In this document: positions 1 through 11,600 of the stretch, piece after piece
How the letters are laid out: each line of letters opens with the position of its first letter
Position numbering within the stretch: the stretch's first letter is position 1
DNA from: an uncultured Bacteroidales bacterium
Lineage (GTDB): Bacteria; Bacteroidota; Bacteroidia; Bacteroidales; Paludibacteraceae
DNA length: 64,000 bases
Direction: 5' to 3'
Assembly: GCA_946187695.1 (NCBI GenBank)
Contig: CAMHSB010000001.1
Coordinates: 186,001-250,000 of the forward strand
Program-made: the position numbers and the translations under genes
The notes under the pieces: model-generated
Seen by the model: the letters and a program-made list of their open reading frames with translations, nothing else
Databases searched by the model: none
What the model was told of the DNA's origin: nothing

Positions 1-819
1 ATTGTAGCGCGTGGTGCTCGTGTGGTACTTATTGCCGGTCCGAGTTCGAGCGGTAAAACCAGTACGAGTCATAAACTCTGTTTGGAACTTCTGGCGCAAG
101 GTAAACAACCGGTGGCCCTCTCCCTGGATAACTGGTATCTGAACGGGGATCTCACACCCCTTAAGCCCGATGGAACCAAGGATTATGAATCGGTCTATGC
201 CATTGATTTGGATCAGTTGGAAGATGACCTCAAAGCGCTGGTAGCAGGTAAGGAGATCGCTTTGCCTACCTTCAATTTCGCCGACGAGAAACGCGAGTAT
301 CCCGGGGAGACTTTGAGTCTGGAAAACGAGGCGGTGTTGGTGATGGAGGGAATTCATGCCCTCAATCCGATCTTAACCCGTCATCTAAACGATTCGGATA
401 AGTACAAGATTTTCGCTTCACCGATGAGTCCGGTGTCCTTGGACGGCGAGACGTGGATCCCTACCTATGTCCACCGTTTGCTACGCCGCATGAGCCGGGA
501 TTACCGCACGCGTGGCAAGAGTCCGCAGCAGACCATTGCCGGATGGGAAGACGTACGGGAAGGGGAAGTGAAGTGGATCGAACCCTTCCGCGATCAGGCG
601 GATGCTGAGTTCGACACTTCGATGTTGTATGAGTTGCCGGCGATCCGCTATGCCGTGGAGACGGCATTGCAGTCCGTGCCGGCTGTCGCCGAGGAATACC
701 AGACGGCCGAAAAACTGCTTTTTTACCTCAGTTTCTTTGAGGGACTGGAGGCTTCATATATCCCTAGAACATCCATTTTGCGCGAATTCATCGGAGGTAG
801 TCAGTTTAACGTAGGTTAA
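1..819 (+). CDS. Nucleoside kinase, uridine kinase-like (5'-truncated by the window)
   Basis: The reading frame is open from base 1, so the start lies outside the window and the GTG at 22 is only an internal Val. The visible part is a P-loop kinase of the uridine kinase/phosphoribulokinase type. It has a Walker A GPSSSGKTS, a substrate-side DNWYLN motif where uridine kinases have DD-F-Y, a Walker-B-like strand ending VMEGIHALNP, and an Arg-rich lid region RLLRRMSRDYRTRGKS. Family knowledge: Bacteroidales carry a nucleoside kinase of about 550 aa in which a TGS/threonyl-tRNA-synthetase-like N-terminal part precedes this domain; the missing N-terminus would fit that, but it is not visible. It would be cytoplasmic and phosphorylate a nucleoside in pyrimidine salvage; the exact substrate is inferred. 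It ends 53 bp before the next gene, which has its own promoter. Confidence 0.8.
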   Translation: MVARGARVVLIAGPSSSGKTSTSHKLCLELLAQGKQPVALSLDNWYLNGDLTPLKPDGTKDYESVYAIDLDQLEDDLKALVAGKEIALPTFNFADEKREYPGETLSLENEAVLVMEGIHALNPILTRHLNDSDKYKIFASPMSPVSLDGETWIPTYVHRLLRRMSRDYRTRGKSPQQTIAGWEDVREGEVKWIEPFRDQADAEFDTSMLYELPAIRYAVETALQSVPAVAEEYQTAEKLLFYLSFFEGLEASYIPRTSILREFIGGSQFNVG

Positions 820-836
820 AATCCCTACAATTGGGG

Positions 837-868
837 ATTGTGCATGTCGAAAAATAGCAGTACTTTTG
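837..868 (+). promoter_or_regulatory. Bacteroidota-type promoter of feoB
   Basis: An ATTG box at 837-840 is followed after exactly 20 nt by TACTTTTG at 861-868, matching the sigma-ABfr pattern (TTTG, then TAnnTTTG). The expected transcription start falls about on the GTG start codon at 873, so the message would be leaderless or nearly so. Confidence 0.6.
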
Positions 869-872
869 CAGC

Positions 873-2534
873 GTGATTCGGATAGCCGTCATAGGATTGC
901 CGCAGAGCGGTAAGAGTGCGCTTAGTCAGGCCCTGCAAAAAATGGCAGGACAGGACATGCAGTTCGTTGAGGTGCATCATCCCGATCAATTGCACGGTCA
1001 TGCGTACGATGTCGTGCTGCAGGTGGTGGACTCTACGCGTCTTGAGGAGTCTTTGTTGCTCACCCCTCATATCATCGATGAGCAGGAGAAGATAGTGCTG
1101 GCTATCTGTCGGTATGATCTGTTGTTGCAGACCGACCACTCGCTCAATATCCCCAAATTGGAACAACTCATCGGTGTGCCGACCTGCCGGGTATCCGTAC
1201 GCCTCAATTACGGATTGCCTAACTGTCTGTCGATTCTGCGTGAGGTAGCGGCACGTCCGGCTTCCACAGCGCACCCTATCTACCACCTCCGTGACCAAGA
1301 GGGCGACGAGGATACATATCGTGCGTACGTGCATGGTATTTTGACGGAGACGCTCACGCACGCAAAAGACGACAAGCACCAGACGCGGCTGGAGAAGATC
1401 GATAAGGTGCTGACCAACCCATGGCTCGGTTTCCCGATCATGATGGCGGTGCTGTATCTCGTGTTCTGGTGTACGTTCACGCTTGGTGCCTATCCGCAGG
1501 AGTGGATAGAGTTAGGCGTTAATGCCTTAAGCGAATGGCTATGGACTTTACTGGAGCCTGGTTGGTGGTCTTCCCTGTTGATTGACGGCGTGCTGCAAGG
1601 CGTCGGAGCCGTCTTGGCTTTCCTGCCCAATATCATCATTCTGTTCTTCTTTATCTCCCTGATGGAGGATTCGGGTTATATGGCGCGTGAGGCGTTCATT
1701 ATGGATACGATCATGCACCGCGTAGGCCTGCACGGTCGTAGTTTTATCCCGATGCTCATGGGTTTTGGCTGCAATGTACCGGCCATCATGGCGGCGCGCG
1801 ACATACAGAACCCCAAGGACCGTGTGCTAACCATGCTCATGGTGCCTTTCATGTCCTGTTCTGCCCGCCTACCGGTCTATATGCTGTTCGTGGATACGTT
1901 CTTTGAACGGTACAAGGCGCTCGTGATGATCTCGCTCTATGCGATTGGCATCAGCCTGTCTGTGATCTTTGCGGTTATCATGAAGCGCACCAAATGGTTC
2001 CGCCAGGCCAATGACGATACGGTCAATGAGTTGCCGGAGTTCCGTGTTCCGAAAGCGCGGAATACCGCCGCCCATATCTGGGAACGGGTGGCCGATTATC
2101 TGCAAAAGATATGTACGGTCATCCTCTGGGCTTCTATCATCATCTGGGCACTCGAGTATTTCCCTACGCAGGACCTCGAAGACCTCGAGCACTCCTATCT
2201 GGCTTCCATCGGTCAGTTCGTCTCGCCGCTCATGGAGCCGCTGGGCTTCGACTGGAAGATGTCCGTTTGCCTGTTGACGGGGCTGCCTGCTAAGGAGGCG
2301 ATTGTCTCGACACTTGCTATCCTTTACGGCGGAGACATCGCCGCGGCCGGATTCACGCCGTTGACGGCCTTTTCGTTCATGCTCTTCGTGCTGCTTTATT
2401 TCCCCTGCGTAGCCACCATCGCTACCCTCCGCCGCGAAGCGGGTCGGGGCTGGGCATGGTTCACGGTGTTCCATAGCCTGTTCCTGGCGTGGTTCATCTC
2501 CTTCCTCGTTTACCAAATCGGCAGTTTGTTCTAA
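873..2534 (+). CDS. feoB: FeoB-family ferrous iron transporter with a short, degenerate G domain
   Basis: Inner-membrane Fe(II) importer, 553 aa. The membrane half (about residues 165-553) is well conserved. It has the first gate motif GFGCNVPAIMA with the nearby AREAFIMD, the MVPFMSCSARLPVY segment, and the second gate motif GLPAKEAIVSTLAILYG, among roughly eight to ten hydrophobic spans. The N-terminal G domain is unusual. G1 is GLPQSGKS instead of GNPNxGKT. The switch region containing the G2 Thr and the G3 DxPG is missing, with only a short VEVHHPDQ bridge in its place. G4 is CRYD instead of NxxD. No FeoA domain is fused, although Bacteroidales FeoB is often a longer FeoA-FeoB fusion. The GTG start at 873 is chosen because the P-loop begins at residue 8 and no earlier start exists. 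GTP hydrolysis may be lost or altered; this is inference. Confidence 0.85.
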   Translation: MIRIAVIGLPQSGKSALSQALQKMAGQDMQFVEVHHPDQLHGHAYDVVLQVVDSTRLEESLLLTPHIIDEQEKIVLAICRYDLLLQTDHSLNIPKLEQLIGVPTCRVSVRLNYGLPNCLSILREVAARPASTAHPIYHLRDQEGDEDTYRAYVHGILTETLTHAKDDKHQTRLEKIDKVLTNPWLGFPIMMAVLYLVFWCTFTLGAYPQEWIELGVNALSEWLWTLLEPGWWSSLLIDGVLQGVGAVLAFLPNIIILFFFISLMEDSGYMAREAFIMDTIMHRVGLHGRSFIPMLMGFGCNVPAIMAARDIQNPKDRVLTMLMVPFMSCSARLPVYMLFVDTFFERYKALVMISLYAIGISLSVIFAVIMKRTKWFRQANDDTVNELPEFRVPKARNTAAHIWERVADYLQKICTVILWASIIIWALEYFPTQDLEDLEHSYLASIGQFVSPLMEPLGFDWKMSVCLLTGLPAKEAIVSTLAILYGGDIAAAGFTPLTAFSFMLFVLLYFPCVATIATLRREAGRGWAWFTVFHSLFLAWFISFLVYQIGSLF

Positions 2535-2544
2535 CCGCCAGCGA

Positions 2545-2566
2545 AGACCCTTATGGGTCTCTTTTT
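2545..2566 (+). terminator. Rho-independent terminator after feoB
   Basis: A stem of AGACCC (2545-2550) and GGGTCT (2555-2560) with a TTAT loop is followed by CTTTTTG. It lies 10 bp after the feoB stop. Confidence 0.75.
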
Positions 2567-2578
2567 GTAAAGTCTATT

Positions 2579-2620
2579 TTACAAAATGTACGATTTTTAT
2601 ATTTTTGTATTACAAAATGT
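2579..2620 (+). repeat. Spaced direct repeat TTACAAAATGT upstream of the 3320-aa gene
   Basis: TTACAAAATGT occurs exactly at 2579-2589 and 2610-2620, 31 bp apart (three helical turns). The second copy abuts the -33 region of the promoter, so it could be an operator; chance in AT-rich DNA is also possible. Confidence 0.4.
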
Positions 2621-2650
2621 TGGTAATATAAAAAAAAATGTGTACTTTTG
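2620..2650 (+). promoter_or_regulatory. Promoter of the 3320-aa secreted protein gene
   Basis: TTG at 2620-2622 is followed after 20 nt by TACTTTTG at 2643-2650, giving a 5' leader of about 45 nt rich in A and T. Confidence 0.65.
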
Positions 2651-2699
2651 CACCCTATTATTGTTTATTTAAGGCAAAAATTTTAAATTTCGTATTATT

Positions 2700-5600
2700 A
2701 TGATGAAGAAGCGTTTACTCATATGGTGTGCGGCTGTGATAGCTGCTACTATGAGCCTCAATGCCGGTACGCCGGTGCTCGAAGAGGGATTTGAGGATGG
2801 TTTCGAAACCAACGGTTGGACGCAGGATCATGTGCTGGGCGAGATGGCTTGGGGGATCGAGAGTGAGAGCGACAACCTTGCTTATCCTTCTACCGTTCAT
2901 GAGGGCACGCATCGTGCCTTTTTACGCAACCCGGGTAGTGAGACCTTAGGGTACAAGACCCGCTTGGTGAGCAAAGTGATGGATCTTAATCCGTTGAAGG
3001 TTTTTCAGCCGGAGTTGACATTCTGGTATGCGAACCCGAAGTGGGGTGCTGACCGGGATACGCTGCGTGTGCTCTACCGTACGAATACCCGTGGAGCCTG
3101 GAAAGAGTTGGCGGTGTATGCTACGACGGTATCCGATTGGACGCATGTCAAGTTGAAACTGCCGGAGGTAGGTCCTGTGTACCAGATTGCTTTCGAAGGA
3201 ACGGATAACCTCGGTCACGGTATTGTGCTCGACGAGGTGATGGTACGTCCGGAGCCGGAGTGTACCATTCCGGATGAGATCATGGTTACCAACAAGGGAG
3301 CCGGTAAGGTCAATATATCCTGGCAGGCCAGTTGGGATGCCGATAACTGGGAGTTGATTGTTAGCCGTGACACGATTGATCCGGATATGATCAATGATAT
3401 TGAAGTACTTATGCCTGAAAAGATTGCTTACCACGGTGTTGTGGATGAGCAGAACAAAGATCTGAGCTTGGAAGCCGGCGAGTTCTATCTGGTTTATGTC
3501 CGCTCCCTTTGTGAGGAGGAAAACAGTGCATGGAGCAGTGAGGATTCGAAAGACGGCCCGTTCGGTTTCCGTGTACGTGTGGCAAAGCAGATTCCGTTTA
3601 CCGAGAAGTTCAATTATGCCAAGGGGACTACCCGCGATGAGGATTGGACTTGGGGTACTAACCTCAAGAATGTCGTTACGCCGTATGTGAACTCTTCGGC
3701 TACGGGAAATGCCCGTGCTTATTACTCACCGGATACGACAGCTGCCGTTATTTTCTCGGGTGCGTTCGGTTCTCCGTCCACTTTCATTCCGGCGGATCGC
3801 TATGTCTATGTAGCTACTCCGGCTTTGGCGGATACGCTGAATGATGATTTCGCGATCAACCAGTGTCAGGTGCATTTCTGGAGTACGGTTTATACCTATA
3901 CCGGTCGTCAGTATGGTCGTAGTATCCTGGTCGGCGTGATGGAAGATCCGGAGGATATTACTACGTTCCAGCCGGTAGATACGGTCAGCGTATGGGGTAA
4001 TAAGACCTTCCAGGAGAATATCGTGGATCTAAGTAATTATGAGGGTAACGGTACATTCCTTGCGTTTGTAAGTAATTTTGACCGTGATAACCTGTTCTAT
4101 ATCGACAATGTGACCGTGGAGTATATCCCGGACGTGAATAAGGTAACGAAGATTACCGTCAATCCGCGTGATACTTTTGCTACCATTTCCTGGGAAGGCA
4201 ATGCTGATTCGTACAATGTGCTCATCACCAATGCTGAAGTGAACCCGGCTAATCCGTCTGCGGATGCGGTGGTGGATCAGGCTACCGTGACGGGCAACAG
4301 TTATCTGTGCGAAGCGCTGGAGGCCGACCATAGCTGGAACCGTCCGTACTATGTCTATGTTCAGGCAGATGGTGCGGAATGGTCCTACCGCTATCCGTTT
4401 GTGACGATTGCGGCACAACGGGAGATTCCGTATATCTATGATTTTGAGGCACGTACCACAACGACCTATAAGATCGGTACGGCGAACATACAGTACGCCG
4501 CGGGGCTGGGTATTTTCGGTAATGCAGGATCGTATCCTTCTGTCACGGTCGGATCCAGTTATAGCGGTTCGAACTGCCTGTTTATGAGTAAGCGTGGTGG
4601 TACGGATGCATGGATCACGCTTCCGATGGTGGAGAATTTGACTGGTACGCAGGTGAAGTTCTACCTCAACTGTGGAAACAACGCCTACACCCAGTCGCAT
4701 GCGACGATTGGTATCATGACCAACCCGATGGATATCAATACTTTTATTCCGGTATCCAGTTTCAAACTCAATACAACCGGTTATGTCCGTTGTTATACGA
4801 ACTTCGAGAACTACAGCGGTCCGGAAGGTGTGATCGCAATCGTATGGGACGATGTGTTCAACATGACGGCCAATACGATCAACTACATCGACGAGATCAT
4901 CGTAGAGGAGTTGTCGGAGTGTGTTCCGCCGACGAATATCACCGTGGATATTGAGCCGGATTCGGTTACGGTAGGTTGGGAGGCATCCTCGTTGTCGGAC
5001 GAATGGGAGCTCTTCCTTTCCCGTACGCCGTTGAGCGAGTCGCAACGTATCCACAAGACCCGCGAGGAGATTGCCGCGATGGGTGGTGTAGTGGTTGCGG
5101 ATTTGCTGCAATGGAATGATCCGAATAACCCGCCGCGATTCGGTTTGGGTAATCTGGTTCCTCACTCGAACTATTACCTTTATGTGCGTGCTACTTGCGA
5201 TATGGAGTGGTGGAGCGAGCTGGCCTTCAGTACGCCTTGCCGCGATGAAGACTTCCCGTATAAGGAGACGTTTGAAGACTACAACGTCGGCAGTCAGTCT
5301 GTCGGCTGCTGGCAGTTGGCAGATTATATGGGTGTGAACTATCCGTGTATCTACCAGGCCGGTACGTCGAGTTCAAGCAATAAGACGCTGGAGCTCTATT
5401 CGTCCGGTACGATCCACCGTTCGGTAGCTATCTTGCCGACGGTTGACGGCTACCTGCCGGATATGTTGCTCACGTTCGACGCGCGCACGAAAGCCGGTAC
5501 AGCTGCGTCCACCGGTGTGGTGATTGTCGGTACGATGGAGGATATCCTTAATCAGAATAGTTTTGTGCCGTTTGACACCGTATATGTAGGTGGCGCTTCC

Positions 5601-8600
5601 TTCCAGAAGGCACGTTTCATCTTGTCTAATTACGAGTTGGAATACGATAATATCGCTATCACTTCCGGTTTGGGAACGAATCTGATTATGACCAGCGATA
5701 TCTTAATTGACAATGTGGAACTGAAAGATCCGTCTTGTATCGATGCTTATGATATCAAGCAGGTCAACCCGGCTCCTCATACGATCGACCTGGAATGGAA
5801 AGGTGTTTCCGCCAATGACCGGTGGGAAATAAAGATGTTGAGCAAAGAAGTCTCGATCGCTTCTATCAAAAATAATAACTACAATCATAGTTACGATATT
5901 ATTGCGGATACCATGGTGACCGGTAAGGCCTTCCAAGTGGGTGATTTGGCTACGCAGCAGACTTATTACTTCTATATCCGTACCTTGTGCGGCGATAGCG
6001 TATGGACTGCTTTCAGTGCGCACACGACCTGTGAGTTGCTGGATCCGACCAAGTCGAATAAGGAGACCTTCGAGTCCTATGAAGTCAATGCTGTGCCGGG
6101 TTGTTGGACGGTAGGTACCACCGGTACTTCGACCTCTAACATGCCGCATATCACTGCGCATGGCGGCTCGAAGATCTTGTATATCTATGAAACATCCTGT
6201 ACGTCTTGGGCAGCTACGCCGGAGATCAAGTGTGACTCCTTGTCCCAATTGATGGTTACGTTCGCATCCGGAGCTTCGCTTTCTAGTGAGTATTGCGTAT
6301 TGGGTGTGATGACCGATCCGGAGGATCTCAGTACGTTTGTCGCGCTGGATTCCGTAGCGGGTCAGGGTTCGTCTGCCGATTTGGTAACGAAATCGTTTGA
6401 CTTGAGCGATTATGCTTCGTTGATTCCTAAAGGCGCTAAGTATCTGGCATGGCGTGGTCGTCCGAAGAAAAGCGATTATGTCTATCTGGATGATGTGTCA
6501 ATTATCTCGATGTCATGTCCGCTGCCCAAATCGAGCATCTCCGATTTGACCACTTCCAGTGTGCGTGTCAGCGGCGGTTTGAGCACGTCCGATGATTGGG
6601 TGCTGTTAATGACGAACCATGTGTTGACCGATCCGCAACTGGAAGGCAGTGAAGCCATTCCGGATTCCTGGATCATCAAACGCGATACGACGGATAAGAC
6701 ATCCATCAAGGTGAACGGATTGCAGGGGCAGACCAAGTACTACGTACATACGGCTACGCTCTGTAGTGACACCACGATGTCGCAGTGGAAGACCTTCTAT
6801 TTCGTTACGCCTTGTGAGGCGATGACGCCGGAAGCTTTGGGCGTGGTGACGTTTGACGAGGAAGATGGTTTTACTACCGGAGCAGGTGGCGATATGCCGT
6901 GTTGGATTGCAGGTAGCAAGACAGACGAGGTGTCTAATGCTTATATCCCGTTTGTGGACAATTCAAGCAGTTTGATGCATAACGGAAGGAACTACCTCAA
7001 AATTTACGATAATGTCACTTCTTCTGTTTCGGCAGTAGGTGCGTATGCGATCATGCCGGAGCTGAATGTCGATTCGATCAGTAAGTATCAGGTGAATTTC
7101 TGGGCCCGTGCGAACAACAGCACCTCGAATACAGCTCAGTTGATCGTCGGTGTCATTACAGACCCGACGGATCTGAGTACCTTCGTTCCGATGGATACAC
7201 TGAATGTGAGCAAGACCGCTTGGGATCCGTTCAGTGTCGGCTTTGAGAACTACTGGGGCGACTACATGGGTGACTTCGGTAAGAACATCATGTTCCTCTC
7301 CGATTTCGGTGCAACGAACCAAGTCTATGTGTCTGAAATATCAGTAGAACTTATTCCGCATTGCCGTCCGATCTCTACGTTTGAGGTGGACAGTGTAGGA
7401 GAAGATGCCGCAGTGATCAGCTGGAAGGGCTATCAGGATACCTACCGTATGCTCTTGGCGAACCGTGCATTGACTGATTATGAAAAACTGCACTACCAAT
7501 ACCTCTTGGATACCATTGTGGATCACTCGGATGAGGTGCTGATCACCGGTCTGGAGGCAGCTGCTACGTATTACGTCTATGCGCAAGGTATCTGCGACGG
7601 CGGTGACAGTACGGCGATATCGATGACCTATGCAACCGTTCATACGACTTGTCCGACGGTAGGAGGTGCAGGACTTCCGTTCTATGATGACTTTGAGAGT
7701 TATGAACTCGACGATAGCAGCCCGGGTTGTTGGCAGCTGCTATACACAGGATCGGCTACTTCTTTCTTTGCGGTTAAACGAGTATCCAGTAACGGTTCCA
7801 AGGCCATCGATGTGTACTCGACAAGCAGCCGCGGTTGTTATATGGTAGTGCCGAGAGTGAATGCAAATCTGGAGAACCTCAAACTGAGTTTCGACGGTCG
7901 CTCGTATGGCGGTTCGTCGGCGGCTAAGATGTTTGTCGGTGTAATGGCAGACGTGAATGACGTGACTACTTTCCAACTCTTGGAGACCTTCGATTTGCCT
8001 GCAGGTACGGACTTTACGCATTGCCAGATGAACTTGGGCGAATATGAGTTGCCGTATGATAATTTGGTTATCACGGCCGGCATACCGGATGTTACAGTAT
8101 CGCAGCATGATGCATATCTGGATAACGTAGGCCTGGAACTGGTAGCGACCTGTAACTCGCCTAAGTTGAAATCCATCGGTGCTTCGTATAGCTCGGTAGA
8201 GATCGGTATCACGCCGGCCACCAAGCAAGATTCTCGTTGGGAGATAGCGATTATTCCGGACTCTGTTTACAACCTGATCAGTAATATCACGGAGTATCTG
8301 AAGAATGTGGAGACGATCGTGCTGGATACGACCTATGTGGAAATCGATCATTTGCAATCCGCTACTTCCTATCAAGTTTTTGCCCGTACGCTGTGTAGCG
8401 ACGAGGATATCAGTGCTTGGACGCGCAACCCACTCAAGGTGAGCACACGCTACTACTATGCGGACAGTTATTTCTTCGGCTTTGAGAAGAAGACGGAGAT
8501 GTGGGATCGCAGTACGTATTCCGAGAGCGATGCGTACTACATGCATCCGGCTTTGGTTACCGGTCGTGATTCCTTGGGTGCAGAGTCGCAGTCGTATATG

Positions 8601-11600
8601 CACTATCCGCACAGCCAGGAGAATACCACCGATTATACCTATTCCCGTACAGCGGACGGCGCAATGTTGCTCTACGCCAAGGACGGTTATTATGGCAGTT
8701 ATGTCATTTTCCCGAGTCTGGGTGAGCCAAAGGCTCGTTCATTCGAGTTCAAGGTTCGTCCGGGTTATGTCAACAAGGCTACCGACCGTTTGACGGCTTC
8801 GACGAATGGTCTGTTGGAGATCGGTTTGGTGGACAAAGATCGTGATTTCAGTACGTATCAGTCTTTGGCTTCGTTGCAGATTGCCATGCCGGATGTAACG
8901 GTACAACCGAAATCGAAGAATAACTACCACTTCAAGAACTACAACATTGATCTGGATTCGGCAACGATTGCGGACAAGCAATTGGTTCTGCATATGCCGA
9001 AACAGCCTTCGGACAGCGTTTATCTGTTCGTGGACGATGCATCTATGAACGCTACGAAAGGCTTCAGTCTGGTTGCGTTCAAGAAGATCATAGCCGACGG
9101 ATCCGGTGCTTTGGTAGAATGGCAGAATATTGGCGGTCCGTGGAACCTCTATATTATGACGCCGGAGGGTGATGTGGTGCAACAATTCTTGAACCTGAGC
9201 GGTGTGACTTCACAATTAGTGGGTGATCTGGAGGCACAGACGAACTATGTTGCACGTCTGGAAGCAGCCAACGTGCCGAATGCAGCGAAGAACTATGTAA
9301 CTACTGATACGAAACCCTTCCGCACCTTGTGTAGACCACAAGAGCCGGATAAGGACGGTGTGTTTGCATGGAATTTCGACTATGCATATGATTGGGAAGC
9401 CAATGATGTACTGGCGGGCGATATCTATGACTCGCTGTACCTCAAACCGAATTGCTTCCAGACAGGTGTCACCTACGATAAGCCGGTGAACGGTTACCAG
9501 TGGTTGATCCAACGTAAGGGCTACGAGTACTACGGTCCGATGACGGGCTATAACTCCAGCCGTCACTATGAGTCCGGACGCAATGACAGTCCTGCGCTGC
9601 GCGTACACACGACGGACGCGAACTTTAATTCTTATATCGTACTGCCGGAACTCCACTGCGGTTTCGATACGATGATGATTGAGTTCTACGGACGTTGCTT
9701 CGTCAACTATGACAATACGTTCGGTACGGTAACTAACCGCGGTAAGATTGTGGACGCTACTTTCTTGGGTGGTGCTTACAGCCAGTCTATCGTGGTAGGT
9801 ACGTTGACCGATCCGAAGGACCTGAGCACCTTGCAGATCATCGATACGCTGACCTACTCGCATACGGATTTGACGGTCAATGACAATGTGAATGACGATC
9901 CGTCGGGGCTCCGCTACTGGGATCTGATGCAACTGCCGTTGGCAGGTACGCAGGGTAAGTATATCATCCTCTTCCAACCGGCTGCAGGTCTACTCTATCT
10001 GGACGACCTGCGTGTGAAGCCAGTAGGTAACACCTTGTTCAAACCGGGTCATACGCAGACCACGGATGTCAGTGCGACCTCGGCTACCTTGCATTGGACG
10101 GTATGGCATCCGGAATTGGCAACGGTTGTTGTGCTGCTCGATGTAACCGGACAGGAGATCTTCCGCGACACCGTTTATGGCACGCAGTACCAACTGACCA
10201 ACCTGCAGGCATCGAGCATGTATGACTGGTATGTTTACCAAACGGATGGAACGAACAACTCGCAGGCTACCAAGCCGTTGCGCTTCTACACCGACTGTGT
10301 AACCAACTCACCGGAATACACCTGTGGCTTTGAGGATGCAGAAGGTTGGCAGTATATCGCTGGTCAGACAGCTTACAAGCAAACGCTCTGCTGGACGTAC
10401 AACGATGCACAACAAGGCGAATGGAAATCGGCAACCTACGATCCGTATAACCAAGCCAACACGGCTAATTATAAGTATAGTTACGAAGGTCAGAACGCAG
10501 TCATGATGCGTGCTTCGTTCAGCAACCGTCTTTCTTACCAGCCGTACATCGCTTTGCCGGCTATGGATGTGACGGCATACGATACGCTGCAAGTCATGTT
10601 CTGGATACGTCCGGCAATCATCTCCGCGACGAATGACTCGGTAGTACAGACCTTCACCGGTTCGGCTTACTCGAAGTCCATCATCGTCGGTACGATGACC
10701 GATCCGAATAATGCGGCTACGTTTGTGGCTATTGACACCGTGACCTACGACGGTACGCTGTCTGTTGCAGACAAAGCAACGGAGGCTAACAACTGGCTCT
10801 TCCAGCAGATGAAAGTCGAGTTGACCGGCGCTACCGGACCGTATGTGGCCTTGATGACCTCCGCACAAGCGAAGGGAAGCAAGACGCAGGCAACGGGCGA
10901 CTACCTCTGGATCGATAATGTATCGTTCGGACGTATCAATGAGTGTAAAGAGCCGAAGGATCTGACCGTGCTCCAGTTGGGCGCTACCCATGTAGTACTG
11001 AACTGGGATGGTCCGGAGTCTGCCGGCAGGTACCTGTTGCAGGTATCGACCGATCCGTTCTTTGCAATCGAGGATGCCTTCGTCTTCAACGACATAGTTG
11101 AATCGAACACCTATCGTGTAGAGCACCTCGAATCGCAGAAGACATACGTATGGCGTGTTCAGTCAATCTGTGACGAGCGCTGGGGCGAGAGCAGCTTCTC
11201 GCAGAAAGCGACATTCAAGACCTCTCGTACACCGTACTTCTACGAGCCCTTCACAACGACCGTCAGCGCAACCGAGTGGCTGTTTAGCAAGGCGCATGCG
11301 GATAATGTATTGGATACGACAGGTGTCATAGCACGTGGAACGGATAACTGGAGCTTTGCCCGCACGACCGTCAGCTATGGTCTCGAGGGACCACATTACT
11401 GTGCACCGGGTTACTCCAATGACTACCACTGGATGATTACGCCGAACTTCTACTTGCCCGAGGACGACAGCGTTCATTTCTCGATGGATGTAGCGCTTAC
11501 GGCATGTAACACGTCGCATTTGACGACCGGTAATGCAGTTACGGAGAATGATATGATGAATGATTACTACTTCATGATCATCATTTCCGACGATGGTGGA

